The notes beneath the pieces were generated by a model, which did not search any database, was not told where the DNA came from, and saw nothing but the letters and a program-made list of their open reading frames with translations. DNA of 64,000 bases from Comamonas thiooxydans (GTDB taxonomy: Bacteria > Pseudomonadota > Gammaproteobacteria > Burkholderiales > Burkholderiaceae_C). Each line of letters starts with the position of its first letter. Position 1 is the first letter of the stretch. A program made the translations under genes and the position numbers. Positions 30,094 to 39,903 of this stretch are shown here, in pieces. Location of the stretch: contig NZ_AP026738.1 in NCBI RefSeq assembly GCF_002157685.2, forward strand, positions 4,340,001-4,404,000, written 5' to 3'.

Positions 30094-32019
30094 TCAGGCC
30101 TCCAGCAGCTGCGGCTGCCGCTCCTGCACGGACGGGCTGCGCTGCGGTATTTCGCCCAGCTTGAAGGCCGACACCTCGCCCATCAGACGTGCGGCCTGCT
30201 CGCGCAGGCTGGTCGCTGCAGCGGCCGACTGCTCGACCAGGGCGGAGTTCTGCTGCGTGGCATCGTCAAGCCCGGCCACGGACTGGTTGATCTCGGCGAT
30301 GCCGCGCCCCTGGGTCTGCGAAGCATCACTGATCTCATCGATGATCCGCGTCACCCTGGCCACGGCGTCCAGCAACTCCTGCATGGTGGCCCCCGCATGC
30401 GCCACCTGCTGCGATCCGCTGCCCACCTGGGTCACGGAGTCAGTGATGAGCTGGCGCACTTCCTTTGCAGCTTCGGCCGAGCGCTGGGCCAGGCTGCGCA
30501 CCTCGGCCGCCACCACGGAAAAGCCCCGGCCCTGTTCGCCGGCACGCGCGGCCTCCACAGCTGCGTTCAGCGCCAGGATATTGGTCTGGAAGGCGATGGA
30601 GTCGATCACGCCGATGATGTCGGCAATCTTGCGCGACGAGTGGTTGATGCCCTCCATGGTCACCACCACCTGCTGGAAGGCCGCACCACCACGCTCGGCC
30701 ACGCCGCGCGCCGACTGAGCCAGGTCACCCGCGCTGCGCGTGGCCTCGGTATTGGCCTGCACGCTGTCCGTCAGCACCGACAGCGATGCCGCCGTCTGCT
30801 GCAAGGCGCTGGCCGCCTGCTCGGTGCGCTGGCTCAGATCCTGGTTGCCCTGGGCCACCTCGGAGCTGGCCACGGAGATCGAATCGGCTGCCTGGCGTAC
30901 GGCCCCCACCATGCGCTCCAGCGACGAGACAAAGCGGTTGAAGGCCGAGGCCAGCGCCCCCACCTCGTCATTGCTCTCCACCGGCATGCGACGGCTCAGG
31001 TCACCATGACCATCGGCAATCTCCTCCAGCATGCGCGCCGCACGTCCCACGGGTGCCGCAATCGCCCGGCTCACCAGCCAGATCACCAGCAGGCCTATGC
31101 CGCCGCCCACCAGGCCGGCCACCGCCGAGGTCAGCGCAATGGTGCGGCGCACGCCGCCCAGCACCTGGGCCTCGGGCAGCTCGGCAATCACATACAGGTC
31201 CAGCTCGGGCACGTAGGAGGAGGCAATCAGTTGGCGGCCCGAGGGTGCCTCGTACATGGCATGGGCAAAGCGCTCGCGGTTCAGCAGCGCAGCGCTGAGC
31301 CCGGCGCTGAAGCCGGGCCGGTCCTTGAGCCAGTGCTTGCCGTCCACCAACGCCGGGTCGCGGTGCACGAGAATGCTGCCGTTGCCACGCACCAGGGAGA
31401 CCGAGCCGGACTCGCCCACCTGGTAGGCGCGCACGGCCTGGGCCAGCCCGTCCACCGACAGGCCCAGGCCCGCAATGCCCTGCCTGCCCTGGCCCGCATC
31501 GAAGCGGACATTGATGAACAGCATATAGGCATTGGAGCTGACATCCTTGTCGATCTCCAGCACCTGCGACTTGTCGCCGGCCAGCAGCTCGTAGAACCAT
31601 TGGTCACCCTGGCCCTTGGGCGCGAGCTTGCGCACCGGCCCCTGCTCGCCAAAGTACTGGCCCGTGGTGCCCGACACCCAGAACACCGATGAGGCCCCGG
31701 CCTGCTGCTTGACCGCCTGGGCGTATCTGGCCCACGCGGCATTGCCGTCCTCGGGCTCGCCCGCGGCCTCCCAGTCCAGCACAAAGCTGTTGCCGGCCAC
31801 CGACCTGGCCATGGCCAGCGGCGTGCCGATCTGGCGCAGGATGTCGTTGCGGATCTCCCCCACCACGGCCGGCAGCTCCTGCCCCACCACACGCTCACGC
31901 AGGCTGGCGCCCGTCAGCACAAAGCCGAGCGTCGTGGAAATCGCCACGAACAGCAGCAGGCAGGCCAGCATGCTGGACATGAGCTTGGTCCGTATCGACA
32001 GGTTGCGAAATGCGTGCAT
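30094..32019 (-). CDS. Methyl-accepting chemotaxis protein with Cache sensor
   Basis: A 641-residue chemoreceptor. Membrane segments near residues 13-36 and 290-312 flank a periplasmic region of about 250 residues that looks like a Cache-type sensor ([36 protein letters not shown]). A HAMP domain follows, then the signalling domain with the conserved hairpin tip [20 protein letters not shown] and [18 protein letters not shown]. The C-terminus lacks the NWETF-type CheR docking pentapeptide. The sensed ligand is unknown. No other chemotaxis genes are near. Confidence 0.93.
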   Translation of the reverse strand: MHAFRNLSIRTKLMSSMLACLLLFVAISTTLGFVLTGASLRERVVGQELPAVVGEIRNDILRQIGTPLAMARSVAGNSFVLDWEAAGEPEDGNAAWARYAQAVKQQAGASSVFWVSGTTGQYFGEQGPVRKLAPKGQGDQWFYELLAGDKSQVLEIDKDVSSNAYMLFINVRFDAGQGRQGIAGLGLSVDGLAQAVRAYQVGESGSVSLVRGNGSILVHRDPALVDGKHWLKDRPGFSAGLSAALLNRERFAHAMYEAPSGRQLIASSYVPELDLYVIAELPEAQVLGGVRRTIALTSAVAGLVGGGIGLLVIWLVSRAIAAPVGRAARMLEEIADGHGDLSRRMPVESNDEVGALASAFNRFVSSLERMVGAVRQAADSISVASSEVAQGNQDLSQRTEQAASALQQTAASLSVLTDSVQANTEATRSAGDLAQSARGVAERGGAAFQQVVVTMEGINHSSRKIADIIGVIDSIAFQTNILALNAAVEAARAGEQGRGFSVVAAEVRSLAQRSAEAAKEVRQLITDSVTQVGSGSQQVAHAGATMQELLDAVARVTRIIDEISDASQTQGRGIAEINQSVAGLDDATQQNSALVEQSAAAATSLREQAARLMGEVSAFKLGEIPQRSPSVQERQPQLLEA

Positions 32020-32292
32020 GGGAGGCCCTCTTCTAACCAGCTGTAAGCAAGTGTTCTATCAAGGGGCGGCATCTTCTCACGCATACAGGCGCTGCATCTC
32101 AGGGACTTCCTCAGCCCGTTCTCACACCCAGGCATGGGCGCGATACCGGCAGCAGTTACAGAGCCATAACCGGCATTATTAAAACCCTTCTAGAATCGCG
32201 TAGCAGCCTGTGTTTGAAGCTATACATTTAGAAGCACTCAGCGCTTGCTGCGCCTGACATTCATACGTTTTTCATTATTGTCTCTATCACCC

Positions 32293-33276
32293 ATGACATA
32301 CTGCGTCGCCCTCAAGCTCAACGCCGGCCTGGTGTTTCTGTCCGACTCCCGCACCAATGCCGGACTCGACCAGATCAGCACCTTCCGCAAGGTCATGCTG
32401 TACGAGCAACCGGGCGAGCGCTTCATGGTGCTGCAGTCGGCCGGCAATCTGTCCATCACCCAGTCGGTGCGCGAGCTGCTGGAGAGCTTTCAGCTGCACG
32501 ACACGACCACGGACGAGATGCTGACCATCTGGAATGTGCGCAGCATGTTCGATGCCGCGCGCGTGCTGGGCGCGGCCGTGCGCCATGTGCATGAGCGCGA
32601 AGCCACGGCCCTGCAGCGCGCCGGGGTGGACTTCAATGTCTCCATGATTTTTGGCGGCCAGATCCAGGGCGAGCGCATGCGCCTGTTCCAGGTCTATTCG
32701 GCGGGCAACTTCATCGAGGCCACGGGCGAGACGCCCTACTTCCAGATCGGCGAATCCAAGTACGGCAAGCCCGTGCTGGACCGCGTCATCACCTCCGAGA
32801 CCCCGCTGGACGAGGCCGCCAAGTGCGCTCTGGTGTCCATGGACAGCACGCTCAAGTCCAACCTCTCGGTAGGCCTGCCGCTGGATCTGATCGTCTACGA
32901 AAACAACCGCTTCGCCACGGACCGCATTGTCTGCCTGGACGCCGACAACCCCTATCTGCGCATGCTGCACGACAGCTGGGGCGAGCGCCTGCGCCATGTC
33001 TTCGACAGCATCGACGATCCGGCCTGGGACGGCGGCCAGACCGACACGCCGATTCGCATTCACAGCCCGCGTGCCCATCCACTGGTCAAAGTGGGAGCAC
33101 CCGTTGCATCGCTCTCGGCCCATGGCCTGGGTGCAGGCAACTGCCCGCCCGCCGCTCTGCGCCAGCCCGTGGTGCCGGCTCAGGCCGGCCTGAGCATGGC
33201 CGATGAATACCAGCGACTGCAGACGGCAGAGGAGCAAGCGCGCATGCAAAGACAGGCAGGCCTTTCAAGGCGCTAA
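32293..33276 (+). CDS. Anbu-type proteasome-like peptidase
   Basis: A 327-residue protein of the Ntn-hydrolase family. It begins MTYCVALKL, so removal of Met would expose the catalytic Thr1. Asp17 (LSDSRTNAG) and Lys32 (TFRKVML) follow at the expected spacing. Similarity to Anbu, the proposed ancestral proteasome beta subunit (beta-proteobacterial proteasome homologue), runs to about residue 240. The last 85 residues are an unusual extension rich in Pro, Ala and Gln. I chose the ATG at 32293 because the N-terminal Thr requires it. A longer frame starts at 32245. The usual transglutaminase, alpha-E and ATP-grasp genes are not present. An alpha/beta hydrolase gene follows, separated by a terminator. 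Confidence 0.88.
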   Translation: MTYCVALKLNAGLVFLSDSRTNAGLDQISTFRKVMLYEQPGERFMVLQSAGNLSITQSVRELLESFQLHDTTTDEMLTIWNVRSMFDAARVLGAAVRHVHEREATALQRAGVDFNVSMIFGGQIQGERMRLFQVYSAGNFIEATGETPYFQIGESKYGKPVLDRVITSETPLDEAAKCALVSMDSTLKSNLSVGLPLDLIVYENNRFATDRIVCLDADNPYLRMLHDSWGERLRHVFDSIDDPAWDGGQTDTPIRIHSPRAHPLVKVGAPVASLSAHGLGAGNCPPAALRQPVVPAQAGLSMADEYQRLQTAEEQARMQRQAGLSRR

Positions 33277-33292
33277 ACTGATCGACGCTCCG

Positions 33293-33313
33293 ACGCCCCT
33301 TTGGGGCGTTTTT
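33293..33313 (+). terminator. Rho-independent terminator after the Anbu-type gene
   Basis: Stem ACGCCCC / GGGGCGT with a TTT loop and trailing T residues, 17 bp after the stop codon. It separates the peptidase gene from the hydrolase gene 20 bp further on. Confidence 0.85.
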
Positions 33314-33332
33314 CATATCCAGCCCGCCTCTC

Positions 33333-34208
33333 ATGTCCCAGCCCACTGCAACAACCGGCAAGCCCAACACCCTGCCCGTGGTCTTCGCGCACGCCAACAG
33401 CTTTCCCATCGACACCTATCGCCTGCTGTTTTCCCTGCTGCGCCAGCGCGGCATCGAAGCCGGCGGCGTGCAGCGCTTCGGCCATGATCCCAAGCGCCCG
33501 GTCACCAACCACTGGCCGCATCTGGTGGACGAGCTGATCGAATGCATAGAGCAGCAGGTCGAGCGGCACGGCCAGCCGGTCTATCTGGTGGGCCACTCGC
33601 TGGGCGGCATTCTGAGTTTTCAGGCCGCCTCCAAACGCCCCGATCTGGCGCGCGGCGTGCTGCTCATCGACTCGCCCCTGCTGGGCGGCTGGAAGGCAAA
33701 CGCCGTGGGCCTGGCCAAGCAGACGCAGATCGTGGCCTCGGTCTCCCCCGGCAAGATCAGCCAGCGCCGACGCACCACCTGGGCCAGCAACGAAGAGGCG
33801 CTGGAGTATTTCCGCGGCAAGAAGGCGTTTGCCCAGTGGCACCCGCAGGTGCTGCAGGACTATGTGCAGCACGGCTTGGAAGACGACCAGGGCAAGCGCA
33901 GCCTGCTGTTCAGGCGCGAGGTGGAGACCGCCATCTACAACACACTGCCCAGCAATCTCAACAACCAGCTCAGGCGTCACCCCGTGCGCTGCCCGGTGGC
34001 CTTCATCGGCGGTCGCTCGTCGGTGGAGATGCGCCAGGTGGGCATGGAGATGACACAGCGCATCACGCGCGGGCGCATCACCATGCTGGACGGCGGACAT
34101 CTGTTCCCCATGGAGCGGCCCGAGGCGACCGCCGCCGCCATCGAGGCGTCGCTGCTCAATATGGAGCAGAGCATTCTGCAGAAATCCGCAGGCGGCCTCC
34201 ATAAATAG
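33333..34208 (+). CDS. Alpha/beta hydrolase
   Basis: A 291-residue alpha/beta-hydrolase-fold protein. The N-terminus VVFAHANSFPIDTYR resembles the HG oxyanion region, VYLVGHSLGGILSFQAA holds the nucleophile elbow (GHSLGG, Ser), and the likely catalytic His lies in LDGGHLFPMERPE. The substrate is unknown and no signal peptide is visible. It starts 20 bp after the terminator of the upstream peptidase gene, so it may use its own promoter or be read through. A strong bidirectional terminator lies about 80 bp downstream. Confidence 0.85.
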   Translation: MSQPTATTGKPNTLPVVFAHANSFPIDTYRLLFSLLRQRGIEAGGVQRFGHDPKRPVTNHWPHLVDELIECIEQQVERHGQPVYLVGHSLGGILSFQAASKRPDLARGVLLIDSPLLGGWKANAVGLAKQTQIVASVSPGKISQRRRTTWASNEEALEYFRGKKAFAQWHPQVLQDYVQHGLEDDQGKRSLLFRREVETAIYNTLPSNLNNQLRRHPVRCPVAFIGGRSSVEMRQVGMEMTQRITRGRITMLDGGHLFPMERPEATAAAIEASLLNMEQSILQKSAGGLHK

Positions 34209-34235
34209 ATAGCTTGTACCGCCTGCTGTCTCTGA

Positions 34236-34288
34236 TTTTCATCGTCAAAACAATCTGAAGTTCAATCGAGTCAAGCGCTGGCAGCTAT
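34236..34288 (-). repeat. Dispersed intergenic repeat, copy 2
   Basis: On the minus strand it begins ATAGCTGCCAGCGCTTGACT and continues through GAACTTCAGATTG. Head and TTCAGAT portion correspond to the copy at 12795-12847. Confidence 0.5.
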
Positions 34289-34290
34289 GG

Positions 34291-34325
34291 AAAAAGCCGC
34301 TTGCAATCACGCAAGCGGCTTTTTT
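34291..34325. terminator. Bidirectional terminator between hydrolase and uppP
   Basis: A 14-bp stem AAAAAGCCGCTTGC / GCAAGCGGCTTTTT around a 6-base loop, with T runs on both strands. Confidence 0.92.
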
Positions 34326-34344
34326 GTGAACAGCGCCAAGCCGC

Positions 34345-35169
34345 TCAATGGTGCCAGTCCACGATGCCGGTATAGGCCGTCACCAGCACGATGATGCCGA
34401 AGACGATACGGTACCAGGCAAAGGGCACAAAGCTGTTGGTGGAGATAAAGCGCAGCAGCCAGCGCACGCACAGCCAGGCGCTGATGAACGAGAAGATCAG
34501 GCCCACGGCAAACAGCGGCACATCCGCCATGGACAGCAGCGCGCGCTCCTTGTAGAGGCTGTAGACGCCCGCACCGATCAGCGTGGGCATGGCCAGGAAG
34601 AACGAGAAGTCCGTGGCCGCCTTGCGCGACAGGCCCATGAGCATGCCGCCGATGATGGTGGAGCCGCTGCGGCTGGTGCCGGGCACCAGGGCAAAGCACT
34701 GCACCAGCCCGACCTTGAGCGCATCGAGAGCGGTCATATCGTCCACCGACTGCACGCGGGTGGCAGCGGCGGGCCGGTTCTCGGCCCAGAGAATCACGAA
34801 ACCGCCGAGGATGAAGGTGGTCGCCACGATGACCGGCGTGAACAGATGCTCCTGCACGTATTTGCCGAACAGCAGCGCCAGCACCACGGCAGGCAGGAAG
34901 CCGATGAAGACGTTGAGCGCGAACTTCTGCGCCTGGCGGCTGCTGGGCAGCTCCACCAGCGTGTCGCGGATCTTCTGCCAGTACACCAGCATCACGGCAA
35001 AGATGGCCCCGGTCTGGATCGCAATCTCAAACACCTTGGCCTTGCCGCCGACGAAGCCCATCAGCGACCCCGCCAGGATCAGGTGACCGGTGGAGGAAAT
35101 CGGCAAGAACTCGGTCAGCCCTTCCACAATGCCCATGATGGCGGCCTTGACCAGCAATAAAGTATCCAC
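34345..35169 (-). CDS. uppP: Undecaprenyl-diphosphatase UppP/BacA
   Basis: A 274-residue inner-membrane phosphatase that recycles the lipid carrier for peptidoglycan synthesis and confers bacitracin tolerance. Both active-site motifs are present: [17 protein letters not shown] and [16 protein letters not shown]. About eight hydrophobic segments fit the family. I chose a GTG start at 35169 because AAAGGA lies eight bases upstream and the protein then begins [13 protein letters not shown] like relatives. An ATG-type start further upstream would add 11 unrelated residues. Confidence 0.95.
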   Translation of the reverse strand: MDTLLLVKAAIMGIVEGLTEFLPISSTGHLILAGSLMGFVGGKAKVFEIAIQTGAIFAVMLVYWQKIRDTLVELPSSRQAQKFALNVFIGFLPAVVLALLFGKYVQEHLFTPVIVATTFILGGFVILWAENRPAAATRVQSVDDMTALDALKVGLVQCFALVPGTSRSGSTIIGGMLMGLSRKAATDFSFFLAMPTLIGAGVYSLYKERALLSMADVPLFAVGLIFSFISAWLCVRWLLRFISTNSFVPFAWYRIVFGIIVLVTAYTGIVDWHH

Positions 35170-35381
35170 GCGAATCGTCCTTTGGATGCAGGGTTGAAGC
35201 AAAGCCGCCCATTATCCGCTCGCCGTTTTCCCGTTCGCGCTCACAAGACCTTTTCCGGCTGCCTATCGACAGACAATCGCAAACTTTTACAAGACACGGT
35301 CGGCGCTTCTGGGCAAAGTCACGCGCTTGTGCTGCAATAGCTGCGCGCCGGTTGTCGGCGTTTTTCAAAAATCACACCATC

Positions 35382-35660
35382 ATGAAAAAATTTGTGGTCC
35401 TGGCTGTTGTCTCCCTGGCCTGCAGCATGAGCATGGCTGCCGGCGACAAACCCAAAACCGCCCAGCAGCAGCTCATGGGCACCTGCAACACCGAAGCCAC
35501 GGGCAAGAAGGGCGATGAACGCAAGGAGTTCATGAAGTCCTGCCTGTCCGACGGCAAAAAGCGTCAGCAGGAACGCATGAAGAGCTGCAATGCCGATGCC
35601 GCCGGCAAAAAGGGCGACGAGCGCAAGGCCTTCATGAGCGAGTGCCTGAAGAAGGACTGA
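35382..35660 (+). CDS. psiF: PsiF repeat protein
   Basis: A 92-residue exported protein. The signal peptide covers about residues 1-20 (MKKFVVLAVVSLACSMSMAA). The mature part holds two copies of a unit CNxxAxGKKGDERKxFMxxCL, the PsiF repeat, each with two Cys that could form a disulfide. E. coli PsiF is induced by phosphate starvation. Its function is unknown. The gene is divergent from uppP, and I see no convincing Pho box in the short upstream region. Confidence 0.85.
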   Translation: MKKFVVLAVVSLACSMSMAAGDKPKTAQQQLMGTCNTEATGKKGDERKEFMKSCLSDGKKRQQERMKSCNADAAGKKGDERKAFMSECLKKD

Positions 35661-35701
35661 GCTGCCTGAGCGGCTTTGCCGCTCCCGCGCAGCGCGCAAT
35701 G

Positions 35702-35729
35702 CACAAAGCCACCGCAAGGTGGCTTTGTG
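35702..35729. terminator. Hairpin between psiF and the PepSY gene
   Basis: A 12-bp perfect stem CACAAAGCCACC / GGTGGCTTTGTG with GCAA loop lies between two convergent stops. The T run is short, so efficiency is uncertain. Confidence 0.65.
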
Positions 35730-35732
35730 GTT

Positions 35733-36992
35733 TCAGGCTGAGGCAGCTGCCAGGGCCGTTCGCCGGGCACGGCGCTTTTTCCACCAGATGACGACACCGG
35801 TGATGGACAGCATGGCCACCATCACACCGACCACCGATATCAGCACACGCCCGAAGGTGCCCAGAATGCGGCCACTGTGCAGCGGCAGCTGCAGCTGCAC
35901 GAAGACATCGGCTCCCGTGCCATGCCAGGGACGATAGCTGCCCAGCACCTCGCCGCTTTCCGAGCTCACATAGACATTGGACAGCCCCATGCCCATGGCT
36001 CCGGTCTCGTCGTCGGGATCGAAGAAGGACACGTTGTAGAACGGGAAATCCCCGCCATACCAGATGCCTCCGGCCTCGGTCTTGATGCCCAGCTGCACCG
36101 CTTCCTTGCGCGCGATCTCGATGGCCGTGGCAAAGCCGATCTTCGGCTCGATAAAGCTGCCGAAAGGGGCCGGCTTGAGCGTCTCGTAGGGGCCGGGCGT
36201 GGTGGTCGAGACCTTGCTCATCACGGGATAGAACACCTCGCGGTAGAGATTGATCGAGAACGAGGTAAAGGCCACGACGACGATCACGCCCCAGATCCAC
36301 AGCCCGCCGGCGCGGTGCAGATCGAAATTGAGCTTGTAGGCACCGGCGCCCCAGCGTATGCGCCAGGACGGCATCCAGCGCGCCCACCAGGACTTGCCGG
36401 CGGACCGGGCGGGCGCGTCCTGCGCCACGGCCGCAGCCGCCTTCTTCTTCACCGGCAGGGTCAGCACCAGCGCCCAGAAGCTGTCGGCCAGCCACAGCAG
36501 CGCGAGACCGCCCATGAACCAGTAACCCCAGCGGTTGCTGCCCGCGAACGTGGGACTGAGCAGGCTTTCATGCAGATGGCGCAGCCAGGGCATGAGATTG
36601 CGCCAGCTCAGGGCCAGGCTCTTGGAGTCGCGGTGGCCGGTGATGGCCCCCGTCACCGGGTCCACGAACACCGTGTTGTAGCCCAGCACATGGGGCTTGC
36701 CCGTGCCCTGGTCCACCAGCGGGCGCACCAGAAAGGACGCCGCCTCGCCTTCGCGCAGGCCCAGGCTCATATAGGAGATCTCGACGCGCGGGTCGGCCGC
36801 CTGCACGGCCTGGGCCAGTTGCAGCGGCGTCTGCAGCGGGCCGCGCCCTGGCGTGTGCAGCATGTCGGCGTTGAGCCAGTCGTCGATTTCATGATCCCAC
36901 GAGAGCACCGCTCCCGTGAGACCGGTCATGACCAGGAAAGCCGCGAGAAACAGGCCGACCCAGCGATGAACCACGGTCCACAGAGCGCGCAT
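35733..36992 (-). CDS. PepSY-associated membrane protein (PiuB type)
   Basis: A 419-residue inner-membrane protein with four clear hydrophobic segments (about residues 13-33, 160-185, 235-257 and 375-395) and two PepSY-type periplasmic regions. The start MRALWTVVHRWVGLFLAAFLV and the paired LHESLL and FDLHRAGGLWIWG stretches are typical of PepSY_TM proteins, found beside siderophore receptors and thought to act in ferric-siderophore reduction or uptake. Its ATG overlaps the stop of the upstream receptor gene by one base, so the two are translationally coupled and share Fur control. Confidence 0.9.
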   Translation of the reverse strand: MRALWTVVHRWVGLFLAAFLVMTGLTGAVLSWDHEIDDWLNADMLHTPGRGPLQTPLQLAQAVQAADPRVEISYMSLGLREGEAASFLVRPLVDQGTGKPHVLGYNTVFVDPVTGAITGHRDSKSLALSWRNLMPWLRHLHESLLSPTFAGSNRWGYWFMGGLALLWLADSFWALVLTLPVKKKAAAAVAQDAPARSAGKSWWARWMPSWRIRWGAGAYKLNFDLHRAGGLWIWGVIVVVAFTSFSINLYREVFYPVMSKVSTTTPGPYETLKPAPFGSFIEPKIGFATAIEIARKEAVQLGIKTEAGGIWYGGDFPFYNVSFFDPDDETGAMGMGLSNVYVSSESGEVLGSYRPWHGTGADVFVQLQLPLHSGRILGTFGRVLISVVGVMVAMLSITGVVIWWKKRRARRTALAAASA

Positions 36993-39181
36993 CAGAAGTC
37001 CACGCTGGCGGTCAGGGAGAAGGTACGCGGTGCGCCCTGAACCAGATAGCCGTTGGTGGCGTAACCGCCGACCGAGGCCCAGTAGTTGCGGTTGGCCACG
37101 TTGTCCACGCGTGCATTCAAGGTCACCAGCTTGCCGCCGACGTCCATCAGATAGCGGGCGCCCAGATCAAAGCGGGTCCAGGCCGGCACGCGCTGGGTGT
37201 TGCCTGCATTGGCGTACTGCGCGCCGGTATACATCAGCCGTGCATTCAGTGCCAGGCCGCGCACGCCTGGCACATCCCAGTCAGCGCCGATATTGGCCTG
37301 GCTGCGGGGCACGCCCACCACGCGCTTGCCATCATTGGCGCCACTCGCCGTGGTCAGGTATTTGGCGTCCAGCAGGGTCAGGCCGCCGAGCACGCGCAGG
37401 CCCTTGACGGGCTCGCCGAACACATTGAACTCCAGACCGCGGTTACGCTGCTTGCCGAACACGCCGTAGACATTGTTCTCCACATAGGCGCTGGGCATGC
37501 TGGTGGTGAAGAAGGAGGCGCTGGCTCCGATATTGCCGCCGTCGTATTTGAGGCCCACCTCCTTCTGACGGGAGACATAGGGAGCGAACACCTGGCCAGC
37601 ATTGCTGACGACCTGACCGCCATTGCTCATGGGCGCGCTGCCGCCCTTGGCCAGACCTTCGATGTAGTTGGCATAAGCCGACACCTCGGGGGTCAGCTTG
37701 AACACCAGACCCGCCACCGGCGTCACGCGGCTCTTGTCGTAGCTGCCCGAGCTTGCGCCCGTCGTGGCATCGAAGCCGTCGACCTTGATGGTCTGGTAGC
37801 GCATGCCCACCGTCAGCAGCAGGCGCTCGTCCATGAAGCCCAGGGTATCGGCCAGCGCCAGGCTGCTGGTCTTGACGCGCTCGGTCTCGCGCGGGCTGCC
37901 CAGGATGCCGCCCAGACCGGTGTAGCCAGGCGCAGGCAGGGCCACCGGGTTGTAGATGTTGTTGCTCAGGCCGGTTGCGTAGTTGTAGCCCCAGGCATTG
38001 CGCTCGCTGGAATCGAAGGCCGACAGCGAAGCCACCACCGAATGCTTGACCGCGCCGGTCTCGAACTTGCCGCGCAGGCCCAGCTCGCCGGTCTTGACGC
38101 GGTTCTTGCGCGTGTTGTCGAAGCGGTTGACCGTGGCATCGCCAGCCGCGCTGGACAGCGTCAGGCCCGACAGCGCATTGTCCTCGCTGCCCCGGCGCAT
38201 GCCCACAGCGGCCCAGCCGGTCCATTGGTCGTTGAAATCGTATTCTCCGCGCACGGTGCCGAACAGGTCGCGGCTGTTGGAGTAGGTCCAGGGCTGGGCG
38301 TAGTTGGTCTTGCTGTCCGGAGCAGCCGGAATGGGCAGATTGCCCGAAGGGGTCAGCGAGGGACGCGGCGCCGTCAGCTTGTGCTCCTGCCAGCCCAGAT
38401 CGGCCGACAGGCGTGCACGGCTGCTGCGCCAATCGAGCCCCAGCGAACCGACCGTGGTGTGGACCTTCTCACCGCTCACGCCGGTGCCGCCGCTGCGACG
38501 CGCAAGATTCAGGCGCACACCGGCTGCATCATCGGGGCCGAAACGGCGCGCCACATCCGCAGCGGCATAGGCCTGCCCGCCGCTGGCGCCACCCAGGGTC
38601 ACACGATTGAGCGGCTCGTTGCCGGCGCGCTTGGGCACCACATTGATCAGGCCTCCCAGACCGCCGCCGCTGACGTTGCCGGCACCCGAGCCGCTGAGAA
38701 AGGCATTCGCTCCGCGGAATACTTCCACGCGCTCCACGAACTCCGACGCCATGTACTGGCGCGGCACCAGCCCGTACAGGCCGTTGTAGGCCACGTCATC
38801 GGAATACAGCACAAAGCCGCGCACGAAGTAGGCCTGCTGGAAATTCCCGAAGCCCCGCGCCGAGCGCACGCCGGCATCGTTGAGCAGCACGTCGCCCACG
38901 CTCTTGGCCTGCTGATCCTGAATCAGATCGCTGGTGTAGCTGGTGGCGGAAAACGGGGTCTCCATCATGTCCTGGTTTCCCAGCACGCCGACACGCGCGC
39001 CGCGCGCCACCTGTCCACCCGCAAAAGGCTTGGCCAGACCCTGGGCGGAAGCATCGGCGCTGGCCTCCACGGTCACGGTCTGCAGGGCAGCTTCTGATTC
39101 AGTGCTGGAAGTCTGGGCAAAAACGGTCTGCTGGCTGCACAGTGCGAGGGCAGCCAGGGAAATCGGTCGGAGCAGGAACAT
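36992..39181 (-). CDS. TonB-dependent siderophore receptor
   Basis: A 729-residue outer-membrane receptor. The signal peptide covers residues 1-22 (ending TVFAQ). A plug domain follows (about 50-190) with FVRGFVLYSDDVAYNGLYGL and VERVEVFRGANAFLSGSGAG. The beta-barrel ends in the terminal Phe of SLTASVDF. Family resemblance is to hydroxamate/catecholate siderophore receptors, but the ligand cannot be determined. A promoter and a Fur box lie directly upstream. No Shine-Dalgarno sequence is seen before the ATG at 39181, and an in-frame stop codon lies 27 bp upstream, so no alternative start exists. The PepSY gene follows in the same transcript. Confidence 0.94.
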   Translation of the reverse strand: MFLLRPISLAALALCSQQTVFAQTSSTESEAALQTVTVEASADASAQGLAKPFAGGQVARGARVGVLGNQDMMETPFSATSYTSDLIQDQQAKSVGDVLLNDAGVRSARGFGNFQQAYFVRGFVLYSDDVAYNGLYGLVPRQYMASEFVERVEVFRGANAFLSGSGAGNVSGGGLGGLINVVPKRAGNEPLNRVTLGGASGGQAYAAADVARRFGPDDAAGVRLNLARRSGGTGVSGEKVHTTVGSLGLDWRSSRARLSADLGWQEHKLTAPRPSLTPSGNLPIPAAPDSKTNYAQPWTYSNSRDLFGTVRGEYDFNDQWTGWAAVGMRRGSEDNALSGLTLSSAAGDATVNRFDNTRKNRVKTGELGLRGKFETGAVKHSVVASLSAFDSSERNAWGYNYATGLSNNIYNPVALPAPGYTGLGGILGSPRETERVKTSSLALADTLGFMDERLLLTVGMRYQTIKVDGFDATTGASSGSYDKSRVTPVAGLVFKLTPEVSAYANYIEGLAKGGSAPMSNGGQVVSNAGQVFAPYVSRQKEVGLKYDGGNIGASASFFTTSMPSAYVENNVYGVFGKQRNRGLEFNVFGEPVKGLRVLGGLTLLDAKYLTTASGANDGKRVVGVPRSQANIGADWDVPGVRGLALNARLMYTGAQYANAGNTQRVPAWTRFDLGARYLMDVGGKLVTLNARVDNVANRNYWASVGGYATNGYLVQGAPRTFSLTASVDF

Positions 39182-39193
39182 TATTAATGTTAT

Positions 39194-39208
39194 TGAGAAT
39201 GATTTTCA
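39194..39208 (-). promoter_or_regulatory. Fur box
   Basis: TGAGAATGATTTTCA on the plus strand matches the 7-1-7 Fur consensus TGATAATNATTATCA at all but two positions. It lies 12 bp before the receptor start codon and just downstream of the predicted transcription start. Iron-dependent repression of the receptor and PepSY genes is expected. Confidence 0.85.
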
Positions 39209-39220
39209 GAATCGTTAATT

Positions 39221-39249
39221 TTAATAATCAATCTCCTTGCCGATGCCAA
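39221..39249 (-). promoter_or_regulatory. Predicted sigma-70 promoter of the siderophore receptor
   Basis: On the minus strand, TTGGCA (39249-39244) and TATTAA (39226-39221) are separated by exactly 17 bp. The start of transcription would fall near 39214, giving a leader of about 33 nt that contains the Fur box. Confidence 0.65.
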
Positions 39250-39462
39250 ACACCCTGAAATCTCAACGGAATCCAAGGCAGGCCGCAAGTCCTGAAACTG
39301 CCGTGTGATATGTGTGCGCGCACAAACAAACACAAAAAAACCAGCACACCACTCACACCTGCCGAGGTGCAACTGGCTCCCGTGTCTGGTCACTTCGTCG
39401 CAAAGCGCTGGTCGGCAGCAGGCCCGGCTTGCACAGTCATGTGCAACCACCAGGAGCCAGCC

Positions 39463-39867
39463 ATGCAACTCACGCCATTGATTGCCTTTCACATGAGTTC
39501 CGCCATCGCGGCCACTCTGACCGGAGCCGTTGCACTCTGGGCCAGGCGCCAGGCCGGCACCCTGCCCTGGGTGCACAGAATTGCAGGCCGTGGCTTTGTG
39601 CTGCTCATGCTGACCACCGCCATCTCCGCCCTGTTCATACGCGACTTCAAGCTGCCCAACTGGGCAGGCTTCACGCCCATCCATCTGTTGATCCCCGTGA
39701 CGCTGGGCGGCCTGGCGCTGTCCTTCTGGCATCTGGCCCATCGACGCATCGGCCAGCACCGCAGCATCATGCGCAAGCTGTACTTCGGCAGCTGCGTCGT
39801 CGCAGGGCTGTTCACACTGCTTCCGGGCCGCCTGCTCGGCAATCTGCTGTGGCAGCGACTGGCCTGA
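39463..39867 (+). CDS. DUF2306-type small membrane protein
   Basis: A 134-residue membrane protein with four hydrophobic segments (about residues 5-25, 42-62, 72-95 and 108-125). Pattern HMSSAIAATLTGAVALW followed by HRIAGRGFVLLMLTTAISAL fits the DUF2306 group. Function unknown. AGGAG lies six bases before the ATG at 39463. It starts a run of four plus-strand genes ending with a LytS/LytR-type pair, with a short gap to the 2TM gene. Confidence 0.75.
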   Translation: MQLTPLIAFHMSSAIAATLTGAVALWARRQAGTLPWVHRIAGRGFVLLMLTTAISALFIRDFKLPNWAGFTPIHLLIPVTLGGLALSFWHLAHRRIGQHRSIMRKLYFGSCVVAGLFTLLPGRLLGNLLWQRLA

Positions 39868-39903
39868 TCCCCGCATTCATCTCAAGCACCACAAGGAAAA
39901 GAC

